DNA from: Notamacropus eugenii
Taxonomy: Eukaryota; Chordata; Mammalia; Diprotodontia; Macropodidae
Assembly: GCF_028372415.1 (NCBI RefSeq)
Contig: NC_092879.1
Location: forward strand, 95,390,241 to 95,454,240
Length of the DNA: 64,000 nt
Direction: 5' to 3'
Shown: positions 22,381-33,509 of the stretch, one piece after another
Numbering within the stretch: the first letter of the stretch is position 1
Layout: the number at the start of each line of letters is the position of its first letter
Position numbers and translations under genes: made by a program
Notes under the pieces: model-generated
Databases searched by the model: none
Told to the model about the DNA's origin: nothing
What the model saw: only the letters and a program-made list of their open reading frames with translations

Positions 22381-22644
22381 GCAATGGCTCTTTTCCTTTT
22401 CCCTAACTGCCCCTTCCCCACTCTGCCCTTCTTTCTGCATTTTACTCTTAAGACCAAATTTCTTATAATGTGAACTATCTGTGGAAGAAGAAAGTCCCAG
22501 GGTTGGAGGCAAAGAGCAGTCCCAGATCTCCTGCTCTTTTCAGGTAAAAGGTTAAAGAAAGGTATTTTGTACCTCTGAAAACCCCACACTTAAATAAGTA
22601 CCTTCAGTTTTCATTTACAGTTTCTTTCTCTCCTTACACCTCTC

Positions 22645-22860
22645 TAACAATCATGAAAACAGCACCAGAAGCTCACACAGCATTTTCAAGTTTGTCGAGC
22701 AGTTTCTATACATTAGCTTGTTTGCTCATTTGCGATTCTGTGGGGACAGGTAATGCCCTACAAGCACATTTGTTCCCATTTTATAGATAAGGAAACTGGG
22801 GTTCCGAGAACTGACTTGCCCAATCACAGAGCACCTAAGTGTTAGAGCTGGGGTGTGATG
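22645..22860 (-). mobile_element. MIR SINE, antisense
   Basis: 'gagcagtttctatacattag', 'cccattttatagataaggaa', 'ctgacttgcccaatcacaga' and 'agtgttagagctgggg' appear in antisense order. Confidence 0.65.
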
Positions 22861-23123
22861 CACCCTCCCCCCAGGTGATTGATGGGTTTTTTGCTCTCAT
22901 TATTCACCTTGCCAACTGCCTCTTCAGATCCACATGTATCTACACACCCAAACAGGCAAGGACATTTCAGATGATCCAACTTCAGTCTGAAGCTATGGTT
23001 CCAGGACCACTACATATTCCAAATCTGAGAGTACCAGAAGGCAAACAACTTCTCCAAAAAGATTTTTTTTTGCTAACAAGATAGACAGAAAATAGTCACC
23101 TTCTCAAATGATGTATAGAAAAT

Positions 23124-23330
23124 GAGTTCTTAAACTTTGTGTCATGGACCCCCTATGACAGTATTGTGAAGCCTAAAGATCTTTTCACAGAATAATGTTT
23201 TTAAATAACTGGAAAAATGCTAAATGTCAGAGATTAGTATAAATAAAGATATAATTGTTTCACCACTCAAGTTCTTGGACTCCCTCAAATCTACCAAGGA
23301 CCTGCAGAGGAGCCATCAACTAAGAACCCC
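23124..23330. mobile_element. Nonautonomous DNA transposon-like element
   Basis: The ends are inverted: 'gttcttaaactttgtgtcat' at the left and 'ctaagaacccctgg' at the right. Inside, 'atggaccccctatgacagta' and 'cttggactccctcaaatcta' follow the mirror arrangement of such elements. It has no coding capacity. The family was not named. Confidence 0.45.
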
Positions 23331-23427
23331 TGGTATACAGAATGCCAAAAAAAAATAACCTTTAAAAATGACCCCTAACTGAAACATTCCCCATATTTTG
23401 AATCAATGATGTCTATACCTTCTCAGA

Positions 23428-23690
23428 TAAGTTGTTCAGGCATTTCAAGCATGTCCCACTCTTCATGACCCTATTTTGGGATTTTTTTGGCATAGATACT
23501 AGAATGGTTTGTTATTTCCTTCTTCACCTCATTTTACAGATGAGGCACTGAGGCAAACAGGGTAAAGTGATTTGCCCAGGGTCACCCAGCTAGAAAGAAT
23601 CTGAAGCCAGATTGAAATTCATAAAGGTGCATCTTCCTGATTCCAACGCCAAGTGTCTGATCTACTGTGCCACCTGGCTGCCCTCTCAGA
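23428..23690 (-). mobile_element. Marsupial-type MIR/CORE SINE, antisense, near full length
   Basis: 'gataagttgttcaggcattt' marks the 3' tail side. 'ttttacagatgaggcactga', 'gtgatttgcccagggtcacc' and the head over 'tactgtgccacctggctgcc' follow. Same family as 1508-1766. Confidence 0.8.
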
Positions 23691-26016
23691 GAAGGAGGAC
23701 AGTTTAATGTAACTGTCAGAGCAGTTTACATTGAGGTGGTTTTGCTAAATGATAAGACTCACAGAATCAGAAAGGAATAGGTGACCACCTAGTCAAACCC
23801 ATACAAGAATCTCTCCCACAGTCCTTTGTGAATTGTGGGAAGTATGGAAGGGCACTCAAGAGGTCACTGAAGCTTCTACAGCTTCTAACATGTGCCGCTG
23901 GCTCCCGTGTGCCACTCTCTCTGAAGTGGGCTGGGAAAGGGGACTTTCAGAAATGCTGGACACCCATTGGGGGAGGAGGGGTTGGCATTGTTACACATTT
24001 CCTGTCAACCACTAATGTCCTCCTTTGGTTTCTCAAAGTTAAATCCGTCCCAGGGAGAAAGAAAGGATTTTTGAAGAGATAACAAGCATTTCTAGCTTGC
24101 TGAAGGGACACTCAGGCATGCTGTTACTATCTATCATACAGCTCTTTGCCATACCTGAGGGGTATTTCTCCTCAGAAGGGAAGCACCTTTCCAGGGTGAG
24201 ACTGGGGCACAGTGGGAGGGTTCAAATTTCTTTGATGAGTCTTCAGTCTCATGCTGAGGAAAGGCTAGAGGTCAAGGTTGCCTCAAAAGGATCATCTCTG
24301 GCTGATCATCATGGTGACCTGAGTGTAAGAGGCAGAATGAAACATGTCCCTTCAAATGGAGGCTTTGTGACCATTTGCTTGACAAAACTTATTGGGTGCG
24401 AAGAATCAGCTGACAAACTATCAAAGTAATGCAAAAAAAAGACAAGGAAAGGTTAAAGCAACATTTTAAAATACACATAAGACAGGAGAAATTCAGATGA
24501 GGACAAGTTTTTCTTACTATTATGATGCTGGAAGGCCAAGTTGAAAGCATATCACAGCTTTGAGATCCAAACAAGAATTCACAGTTTTCCCCATTAATTG
24601 TATTGTCTTCTCTCTGTATTGCATCTCTATATACTAACAAGGGCCCTTGTGATCTCCCCCATTGGAACATTCATTCAGTTTCATTTACTCTATTAGTCTG
24701 GCTGGGCCCTGATACAGGTCCTGTAACAGTCATCCTTCAGAAACAATTGGTTATGGATCCATTGATTACAATCCTAAAAGCAATATGGATTGTCAATTAA
24801 CTAGTAATAAAGTTTAATGACTATGGATCAACTAGATTTAGCAGGAAAGTACACCAAATGAAAATCGCTGCCCAGCCCTGCAAAGGGGTGGTGAGGCTAG
24901 AGGAGGAAGAGACTTGAGGTAAGGAGACCAATTTGAAGGTCCAGAAAATAATTGTGAGAACCTCATCTAGTTCGATCGTCACAGGTACTAAAAAGGAGAT
25001 AGCTGATAGAGACAAATTCACCACCTAGCAAGCCAGAAATGAGATGAGATAAAGGACGGTGATCATGTGACCCTAGGAGACTAGTGGAACCCTCCATAAA
25101 CAAATGAAAGAATTAGGAAGGGGGTAGAGAGCAGAGGGAGGAGAGATGATTTGATTTTGGACATGCAGAGTTTGCAATGCCTATGGAACATCCAGGCTTC
25201 AATATCCAAAGAGTAGTTTGGAGAAGATTCAATATTCCCAGGCCAGATATACTTGTCTTGCCCTGTGCCCCATCTCCAGAGGAAGCTGAACGAATGGAGA
25301 ACACTTACCAGGCCTAGTCTACACATGCAGCCTTATCTGTAGAGCCTGCAAGCCAATGGATGGAGTACATGAGGAAGAGATTCAAAAAGAAGAGAAGTGT
25401 GTAAGTTAACAAAAATTACAGAGGGCAATAGAAGGGCAGGGTAGAGAATGGGGATGAGGGAATGAGGGAGTGGTGATAGTTTACCTCTAAATAGGAAAGA
25501 AATGTAGCCATCTTCTCGAGGAATATATGGAAGCAGCCAAGGGAATAACTCCAACAGCATACAAGCCTTGGGTCCAGGTGGGGAAGAAAACCCAACACAG
25601 GAAAATAAAACAGTGACTCAGACAAGAAAAGACATGCTCATGAGTCAGTGGTAAGCTACAGAAACCAATGAAAATGCTAGAGAAGTTCAGAATTAGCTCA
25701 GAGGCCCAACATCATGGCACACTGCAGAGCAGAAAATGGATCCCTTGGTCCAAGCCGCCCCTCTGGGCCACTCCAAAGGGCTGGGTATCATGGATCTAGG
25801 TGACAAAGGAAGGAGGGAAGGGAGGAAATGAAGGCCCAGGGTGGAGAGAGAAGAGGAGGAGGAGGGCCATGCTTGCTGGGCTCCCCCTTGTCCTTCTTCA
25901 GACTGGAAACAAGGGGCTCAAATGCACTCAGGCTGCCCACTTCAGGCCAGATCAAGCCACAAAGCTAGGAGCCCCCTGGACTGAGAGAGCAATCTTACAG
26001 AGCACTTATCTCTACA
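23691..26016. other. Mostly unassigned
   Basis: No gene was recognised. Antisense L2-like wording occurs around 24880-25200. A strong minus-strand donor (CTG|GTAAGTG) lies at about 25307, but its short upstream exon has stops in all frames, so it would have to be non-coding. Opposite-strand open runs at 25113-25625 look accidental. Confidence 0.35.
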
Positions 26017-26343
26017 TCTAAAACAATGAGAGAAAAGACAAAAGAAGAGGTAAGAGCCTTTTCCCAGATACTCCTGAAGCACAGGGGAAGAGAGACCCTA
26101 GGTCTCCAAGGATCCTGTGGCATCATTGGCCCCTCTGAGGAAATAGGACCTCTTGGCACCCCTTCGCTCCCCACCAGCCCTTCCTTGGGAAATATGCCAA
26201 CTACAAGCCTAGGCATAGCCTCAGGCCATACCCTTCCAGTCCCAAGTTCTATGTTCTTTGTGGGGGAAAGGAGGGGAAGGTGAGGGCAGAGGATCTCTGG
26301 TTCAGGTTCTTAGGATTTCTTAGGTCCAGGGCACTGGACTGAC

Positions 26344-26444
26344 CTGGCAGGCTGCCAGAGACACAGGGTCCAGTTTGGCTTTTTTCCCAATGTCACGACA
26401 GAGATACATCATGGAGACTACCATTTCCACAGCTGCTGCCAGGC
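26344..26444 (-). CDS. Best candidate coding exon, gene unknown
   Basis: A 101-bp minus-strand exon. The acceptor is excellent ('tttttcccccctcccctgcag' ends at 26445) and the donor is CCAG|GTCAGT. One frame is open throughout: two bases, then 33 codons ending in phase 0. The peptide starts LAAAVEMVVSMMYLCRDIG and ends DPVSLAACQ. The two other frames have stops. The first half is hydrophobic and helical, followed by KKAKLD. The next minus-strand acceptor, 'ctctcattgttttag' ending at 26018, would add only Met and a stop if used, making 26017 the start of a 3' UTR. No family was recognised. Confidence 0.45.
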
Positions 26445-26689
26445 CTGCAGGGGAGGGGGGAAAAAGCACAGAAATGGGGGAAGGCACCCCACATCATGTC
26501 CCACAAGAGGATGGGGGTGGGGTAGGGGAGCAATGCCCCCCCAACTCCTGACAGAGAGGGGCCCAGTACACCGCTTCTGCTAGTGCTGCTGGTACTTCTT
26601 CTGCTACCCCTCCATGGGGAGGTTGGTGCTGTAGGTATCCTAGCTGTGTCCTGGGTTCCTTCTCAGTGTTGCCTCTCTGGGCCCTCAAA

Positions 26690-27960
26690 TGAGCAACACC
26701 ACAAAGGTGGTGAGAGGAGCCTCAGGAGAGGAAGGGAAGGCAAAGGTGACATCCAGCAAACCTGCACCCCCTCCAAACCCAGGCCCAGGGCAGCCAGGGT
26801 GGCCAAGCCCAGGCTCATGGCCCCAGTCCCCCTAAACCTCAAATTCAGGCCCAGATCCCAAGGGCAGGAGCTTCCTAGCCCTATCCCAGGGCCTCTAGCA
26901 CAAAAGCCACTTACTCCACTAAACTCAAGCCTAAGCCCCAAGGGAAATGATCTCCTCCCTTCCATCCCAGGCAGCCCTGCTGCTGCCAAATCCCTCTAAG
27001 CCCAACCTCAGGTCCAAGCCTGGAGGGTGGCAAAAATGGCCCAATTTGTTCCCTTCTGCCCACCAACCAAAGCAAGAACTCAAAAGCTGCCAAAGGTGCC
27101 CGGGGCACCCTCCCCCATGTTCAGGGCTGCCTCCCAAGGCCCAAGTTCAGCCAAGATGGCTACCCATCAGCAGAACACCATGGCAGTTAAAAAGACAGCC
27201 AAGATGGCCCAAGGTGCACCCACATCCCCCAACCAAAGATGCAGACCATGCACCAATCCCTGGCCAAGAGCAAATGGACTGATTCCCTCCTCTTCCACCC
27301 CAGGTCCCCATGGCATCCAAAACTGCCAACCCCTTCACATCCTACCCACATACCATAAAGCCCAAAGCTCAAGGGAAGCTACCACGTCCACCATAGGTCC
27401 CACTCTTCTAAGCGTTTCACCAACCCCAGGCCCAAAGGGCAGTGATGCAGCCCACATACACACAGCAGAGGCCCAGGACATGAAATCATAGATACCCCCC
27501 TTTCATCAGGTTTAGGACTCCAAAACAGTCAAGATGACAGACTCTATCCCCTCCACCAGGGCGCTAAGAGCCACCAAGCCTGCCAACCTGATGCCCAGAT
27601 CTCCAAAGCAGTGGCTCCTGCTTCTGCCCCTCTCCCCCGCCCCTATAACCACAGAGCCAGAGTCTTACCAAGCCTGCTATGTACCTTCCAGCCCTGGCCG
27701 CATCCCAAACCCCACTTTATCCTCAACACACCAAGACCTCCTACTCCAAGCCTTCCTCTGTCTCTTCATCAGCCTCACACACCAGTCTCGGGTGCCAGGG
27801 CCTCAAGGAAGCCACAGGGCCCAGGTGGCAGCGGCAGTGGCAACAGCAGCAGTGGGTGGGGGCTGTGGTGGCGGTAGCCTTGGCAGGCAGCAGCCAGGTT
27901 GGACTCCTCAACTTAAAGCCCCTGGAGGAACTGAGCAGCTGCTCTGAATCTCAGCCCTGA
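26690..27960. other. C/A-rich compositionally biased block
   Basis: About 1.3 kb of plus-strand C/A-rich sequence built from loosely recurring phrases such as 'aagcccaa', 'ccccaggccc' and 'agccaagatggc' (27149 and 27194). It is low in simple tandem order. Several open runs (138 and 154 codons on plus) give Pro/Ala/Lys/Ser-rich peptides that switch frame, so no gene is called. The right part may include the 5' UTR of the HAL1 that follows, since an L1-type start motif (ccaagatggc) occurs inside it. Confidence 0.5.
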
Positions 27961-27989
27961 GAATGGTCCTGGGGTAAGGAGGAGTGCTG

Positions 27990-30215
27990 GCGTGGCAGAG
28001 CTGGAGACTTTTGAGGAGTAAACTCCTCTCCCTTGATTGTGTCATCTCAGAGGAAATGGAAATGTACAGGTCCTCACAGTATACCCTACTCTTGACAAAG
28101 GACCCAAAAGTCAAGTAACTGGCTGGGAAAATGCCCAAAAAAGGGAAAAAAATAAGACTATAGAAGATTATTTTCTTGGTGAACAGGTATTCTCTCCCAT
28201 CCTTTCAGATGAGGAAGAACAATGTTTACCGTCAGAGGAAGACATAAAAGTCAAGGTTTCTGCATCCAAAACCTCCAAAATAAATATGCAAAGGTCCCAG
28301 GCCATGGAAGAGCTCAAAAAAGATTTCGAAAATCAAGTAAAAGAGGTGGAGGAAAAATTGGGAAGAGAAATGAGAGTGATGCAAGAAAATCATGAAAAGT
28401 GATTCAACAGCTTGCTAAAGGAGACTCAAAAAAATGCTGAAGAAAATAATACCTTTAAAAATAGGCTCACTCAATTGGCAAAAGAGGTCCAAAAAGCCAA
28501 TGAGGAAAGAATGCTTTCAAATGCAGAATTAGCCAAATGGAAAAGGAGGTTTAAAAGGTCACTAAACAAAATAGTTCTTTAAAAATAAGAATGGAGTAGA
28601 TGGAAGCTAATGACTTTATAAGAAACCAAGAAATTACAAAATAAAGCCAAACGAATGATAAAATGGAAGATAATGTGAAATATCTCATTGGAAAAACAAC
28701 TGACCTGAAAAATAGATCCAGGAGAGACAATTTAAAAATTATGGGACTACCTGAAAGCCACGATCAAAAAAGAGCCTAGACATCATCTTTCATGAATTAT
28801 CAAGGAAAACTGCCCTGATATTCTGGAACCAGAGGGTAAAATATTGAAAAAATCCACAAATCACCTCCTGAAAGGGAGTCAAAAAGAGATACTTCTAGGA
28901 ATATTGTAGCCAAATTCCAGAGTTCCCAGGTCAAGGAGAAAATATTGCAAGTAGCTAGAAAGAAACAATTTGAGTATTGTGGAAATGCAATCAGGATAAC
29001 ACAAGATCTAGCAGCTTCTACCTTAATGGACTGACGGGCTTAGCATATGATATTCCAGAAGTCAAAGGAACTAGGATTAAAACCAAGATCACTTACCCAG
29101 CAAAACTGAGTATAATATTTCAGGGGAAAAAATAGTCATTCAATGAAATAGAGGACTTTCAAGCATTCTTGATGAAAAGACCAGAACTGAAAAGAAAACC
29201 TGACTTTCAAACACAAGAATCAAGAGAAGCATGAAAAGACAAACAGGAAAGAGAAATCATAAGGGACTTACTAAAGTTGAACTGTTTACCTTCCTACATA
29301 GAAAGATAATATTTGTAACTCTTGAAACTTTTCTCAGTATCTGCGTAGCTGAAGGAATTATACACATACACACACACACACACACAGAGCACAGGGTGAG
29401 TTGAATAGGAAGGGATCATATCTAAAAAAATAAAATTAAGGAGTGAGAAAGGAATATATTGATAGGAGAAAGGGAGAAATAGAATGGGACAAATTATCTC
29501 TCATAAAAGAGGCAAGAAAAAGTTTTTCCAATGGAGGGGAAAATGGGGGAGGTGACAGAGAAAAAGTGAAGCTTACTCTCTTCATATTTGGCTTAAGGAG
29601 GGAATAACATGCTTGCTCAATTTGGTATGAAAATCTATCTTACACTTCAGGAAAATAGGAGAGGAGGGGACAAGTGGGGTAGGTGGAATGATAGAAGGGA
29701 TGGCAGGTGGGAGGAGGGAGTAAGCAGAAGTAAACACTTTGGGGGAGGGACAAGGTCAAAAGAGAGAATAGAAGAAATGGGGGGCAGGATAGGATGGAGG
29801 GAAATATAGTTAATCTTACACAACATGACTATTATGGAAGTCATTTGCAAAACTACACATATATAACCTTTATTGAATTGCTTGCCTTCTCAATGGGGAT
29901 GGGTGGGGAGGGAAGAAGGAAGAGAAGTTGGAACTCAAAGTTTTAGGAGCAAATATTGAGAATTGTTTTTTGCATACAACTGGGAAATAAGAAAAACAGT
30001 TAATGGGGAACAGAAATTTATCTTGCTCTACAGGACAAAAGAGAAGATGGGGATAACTGAAGAGAGATGTGTTAGAAGGGAGGGCACATTGGTGGAAGGG
30101 GCAATCAGAATGCATGGTGTTTTAGGGTGGAGGGAGGGGAGAGATGGGGAGAAAATTTGGAACTCAAAAATCTGTGGAAATGAATGTTGAAAACTTTAAA
30201 TAAACAAATAAATAA
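27990..30215 (+). mobile_element. Second HAL1 copy, sense, decayed
   Basis: Same order as the 19-22 kb copy but in plus orientation: ORF1 remnant 28131-29210, then a long 3' UTR with an ACAC microsatellite at 29361-29386, ending 'ggaactcaaaaatctgtgga' and an A-rich tail at 30185-30215. No ORF2 lies between ORF1 and the 3' UTR. The 5' limit is uncertain and may extend left to about 27150. No target duplication was found. Confidence 0.7.
28131..29210 (+). pseudogene. HAL1/L1 ORF1 remnant
   Basis: The start ATG at 28131 is followed at once by a frameshift. The shifted frame gives KNKTIEDYFLGEQVF and the coiled coil MEELKKDFENQVKEVEEKLG, up to a stop after HEK near 28402. Further blocks (LLKETQKNAEEN, KENCPDILEPEGK, AARKKQF-like) are scattered over all three frames with many stops. 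An indel sits at the same AG-rich position (28502-28511) as in the 19-22 kb copy. Confidence 0.75.
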
Positions 30216-30289
30216 CTTTTGGGACCCCATTTCTGTGTTGTCAGTGTGGGTGCAATCTAAGAACTTTTACACCTAGGAAGTTAAGTCCC

Positions 30290-30420
30290 AGATCTTAGAG
30301 GACAATGAGTTTGAACAACTCTCTGGGTGTCAGTTTCTGCAGCTGTAAAATGAGACATTTGGTCTAAATAATGGCTGAGGTTTCTTCTAGCTCTGCCCTA
30401 AAAGCCTGTGATGCTGTATA
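30290..30420 (+). mobile_element. MIR SINE, sense
   Basis: 'ctgggtgtcagtttctgcag' and 'gtaaaatgagacatttggtc' followed by 'ttcttctagctctgcc' are the 3' half of a MIR. Confidence 0.55.
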
Positions 30421-30462
30421 GACTCGTTTTGATCCTCTGAATTTTATAGGAGGTCTTGCCAT

Positions 30463-30660
30463 AGGGCAGCTAGGTGGCAAAGTAAGATAGAGTACTGGGC
30501 CTGAAATCAGGGAGATTTATCTTCATGAGTTCAAATCCAGCCTCAGGTCCTCTTCTGTAAAATGAGCTGGCAAAGGAAATGGCAAACCACTCCAGAATCT
30601 TTGGCAAGAAAATCCCCCAAAATGGCATCACAAAGAATCAAATGTGACTGAACAACAGCC
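30463..30660 (+). mobile_element. Marsupial-type MIR/CORE SINE, sense
   Basis: 'gggcagctaggtggcaaagt', 'gagttcaaatccagcctcag', 'ggcaaaccactccagaatct' and a tail ending 'gactgaacaaca'. The middle part is shortened by about 60 bp relative to 54858-55105. Confidence 0.8.
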
Positions 30661-31014
30661 TCTGGCTATGAATTAGTCATATGACATTTATTTACATGGT
30701 TAAAGGAAAATTCTCTCCTTTTTCTTCATGAAAGCCCTCTCATATCTTAGTTTTAGAGCTGATAACTTTGCAATGAACCAACAGTCAAGAGATTGTTTCT
30801 GAAATCTTTGCTTAGATGTCTTACATATCTAGAGATTCCTCTGTACACTGTTGCCAGGAACCTCAGTTTTCTCATATGCAAAATGAGAAAATTTGATCTC
30901 TGAAGTCCCTTTCTGCAATCTGATGGGTTTTTTTTAACAGACTAGTGTGGCTGGTTACATTGCTCTGTGACATTCCCCATGAGATATGCCACTAGCATGA
31001 AGATGTCTTTACTT

Positions 31015-31165
31015 AGATTGATGCTGTGGAAATTGGAGTTGGGGGATCTGTATTCAAATACAGACTGTCCCACTCACCACTCCGGCTTGCTGGGCTGCAG
31101 TTTCCTCATTTGTGAAATACAGAGATCAGACTAGCTAGCCTCTAAGACCCCTTCTGTGATGATGT
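31015..31165 (+). mobile_element. MIR SINE, sense
   Basis: 'ggggatctgtattcaaatac', 'gctgcagtttcctcatttgt' and 'ctagcctctaagaccccttc' are in MIR order. Confidence 0.6.
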
Positions 31166-31449
31166 GATTTCCTTAGGGTGAGTGCTCTTAGCCACTGATA
31201 CCTCTTCCAGCCCCTTTACACCTGCTTATTCTAGAGAAAATGGTTTCCAAAGATTTTAGCTCATGATAAAGGAAGACAGACATCCAAAAATTGATATAAT
31301 GACGAGTGTCAAGGGAAGAGAACAGACTGCAGTCTGGAGCCATGCAAGAATGACTGAGTTCCAGCCCCTAAACCTTCCTTCTTTGTTCTCAGGTTCCAGG
31401 AATAAAATAGGCCATGACAGAGTCAAGTAGACAATTTCTCATCTCATCA

Positions 31450-31831
31450 TTTAATAAAAGGTTTAGTGACATCACATCAAAAGGAAATAATCATAATGAG
31501 CCACCTGGCCTTTCTTAGAGTTCTGCATCCTGTACTTTAGATAATGAAGAGCTGTTTGACAGCATTAGGAAACCATTTGAACCCTTTGTGTCCATGGTCA
31601 GTTGATGGCACAGGCCCACAGCAAGAGCAGTTATTACATTCCAAACCTTGACAGCAAGAAAAGTGTCCTTGGATTTTTTTAACCACATCGTAACACAGAA
31701 GGCCCAATAGACATAGCATTTGTATTGGCTTAGAGAAGCAGAAGAAAACATCAGTGCTATAACTAAGGGAAGGACAGAGAACACCAACATTTCAATGGGT
31801 TCTTCTCGTAGCATTTTCAATCCTGTAGCAA
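31450..31831 (-). pseudogene. Unidentified minus-strand open segment with polyadenylation signal
   Basis: Acceptor-like 'tctctatattgctacag' at 31832 is followed by about 103 open codons to a stop at 31515, with hydrophobic stretches MLVFSVLPLVIALMF and ITALAVGLC. ATTAAA lies 60 bases after the stop (31450-31455). It could be a last exon, a gene relic or a chance open run. No A tail or target duplication supports a processed copy, and no family was recognised. Confidence 0.2.
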
Positions 31832-33145
31832 TATAGAGACAACTGAATTTAGGACCTAGTTAGGAAGAAGAATTTATTAAACTAGGAAGGAGGAGGAGGA
31901 GGAGGAGCTGATCTGAAAAGGGTGACTAAAAGGAAGGAATATCAAAACCATCTATTTTGGTATGTGCTAGGTGGAGAGGAAGAGTATAGAAGGGAAATCA
32001 GACCACTCAATTTAGATGGAAAGATGGAGTCAATTGAGTCAATCCCTCTCTCCCTGCTTAGCTAAGATATTTTTATCAACTGATAACAAATCTCAATTGT
32101 TCATTAGGTGTCAAGAAAGCCAGAACACATCTGGTGAATCAATCAACCGTGGAGTAATAGAAATCCTGTGGGCCTCCTATAATACCAGCCAGTTAGTATG
32201 GAATCTTGGATTCTTTCTGGCCAAGATTCTGAGAAGGAATGATTTGAGGAAAAGGGAGGAGAAAAGCCTTATGCTCAGTCAGATGAGGCTCTTGTGAACT
32301 TCAGGTCTGAGGATTAGAAGATTTGGACTTCTCATTGCTGCCTGTCTGTGTTAGAAGCCACAGAAAGTGGACACAATAAGGAAAGGCTCATTAAAGGCTC
32401 AACTAAGAGCCCAACAGAAAAATCATACTTAGGCAGAAGTTCATGAGAAACCCCTGAAGGGAAGAAAAGGACTTGGAGCTATGAGAAGCTGTGAGTTTGT
32501 CACATGTACACTCTAAGATTGAGCCCACTTTCCCCTGGATTCTGTGTATTGCAGGGAATACAGATTTCGAATGGATGTTTCCATCAAACTATACTGCCTC
32601 AGTAAATAATCCGAACCAAAAACCAATTAAATCTGCCCTCCAAATTGATAATCCAGAGGTGGAATGGAAATATACCCGTTGGGGTCCATGAGCTCCAGTA
32701 CTAGAAAGCACCCCAAACTCCTCAGAGCTACCCCAAGATACAGAGGCAACCATTAGCTATTCTCTGGGGATCCAACCTCTTAGTCTGAATTGGGATTCAG
32801 AGAATAGATCCAGAACATGTGCTACATAGGGATTATTAGTACTGATCCAATTCTACTTATTTCTCTACCTTCTTTTTCTTTGTAAAGGGAAAAAAGGAAA
32901 AAGAGAGACTCCTGGGCTGCCCCTACTCAGGGCTCTTGCCATAGATCACCAGGGCTCTCCCTATATTGGTCTTTGCCTGGGATCTTTCTCTTAGCTGAGC
33001 TCCACAGACACCCCTCTTGTTGCAGGGCCACTTTACATCAACCTTTCCATTTACCCTTGTCTGTCTACTTCAGGTTTTCTGTAAGATTCTTGCAGTCCTG
33101 GGCAGGGTGAAGGAATCTACAGCAGATTGTCCTAATTTGTTTTTA
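31832..33145. other. Unassigned
   Basis: Contains an (AGG)n run at 31885-31908 and an A/G tract near 32885. No gene or repeat family was recognised. Confidence 0.4.
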
Positions 33146-33149
33146 CCTG

Positions 33150-33320
33150 GTGCATTTTTGTTTTATTTTTATTTTTTTTAAATTACATCAGTTCCAAATT
33201 CTCTCCCTCCCTCTACCCCACACTCCCACCCATCCAGAAGACCTGAAATTTATATATATATATGAAGTCATGTGAAACATACTTCCACATTACTTATATT
33301 AATATAAAAAGAAACCAAGA
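33150..33320 (-). mobile_element. L1 3' end, antisense, 5'-truncated
   Basis: A T-rich start (the A tail on the minus strand) is followed by 'caaattctctccctccctct' and 'gaagtcatgtgaaacatact', the reverse complement of the L1 3' UTR seen also at 39.7, 45.1 and 55.6 kb. Confidence 0.65.
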
Positions 33321-33325
33321 ATTTA

Positions 33326-33509
33326 AATAATCCAATCTCAGAAAAAGAAATTTAACAAGCCACTAATGAAAGCTCAATGAAAAAATCCATGCCCAGATAT
33401 TTACAAGTAAGTTCTAGCAAACATTCAAAGAAGAATTAACTCTGATATTATATACTTCCCAAAATTAAAGAAGGCATCCTATCAAACTGCTTCTATGAGA
33501 CAGGTATTG
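33326..33509 (+). mobile_element. L1 ORF2 fragment, left part
   Basis: 'ccaatctcagaaaaagaaat' aligns with the same block at 7420 in the first L1. Translation is broken. It continues into the region before the reverse-transcriptase core. Confidence 0.6.

Noticed and set aside
21689..22468. 259-codon and overlapping open frames on both strands
   Set aside because: They lie in the GC-rich 5' UTR of the HAL1 and cross its target duplication. Low stop frequency explains them.
22909..23045. Minus-strand exon between 'ggtactctcag' and AAG|GTGAAT
   Set aside because: Splice-like ends are present, but every frame has an early stop. A smaller 32-bp version is too short to judge.
25985..26050. Plus-strand exon ending GAG|GTAAGA
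   Set aside because: It overlaps a better minus-strand acceptor, is only about 50 bp, and has no supporting partner exon.
26583..27491. 138- and 154-codon Pro/Ser/Lys-rich open frames
   Set aside because: They switch frame, have no splice sites and reflect base composition of the block. Reported as a finding, not as genes.
26690..27960. skNAC-like or other known Pro/Ala/Lys-rich exon
   Set aside because: General resemblance in composition only. No specific repeat unit was identified.
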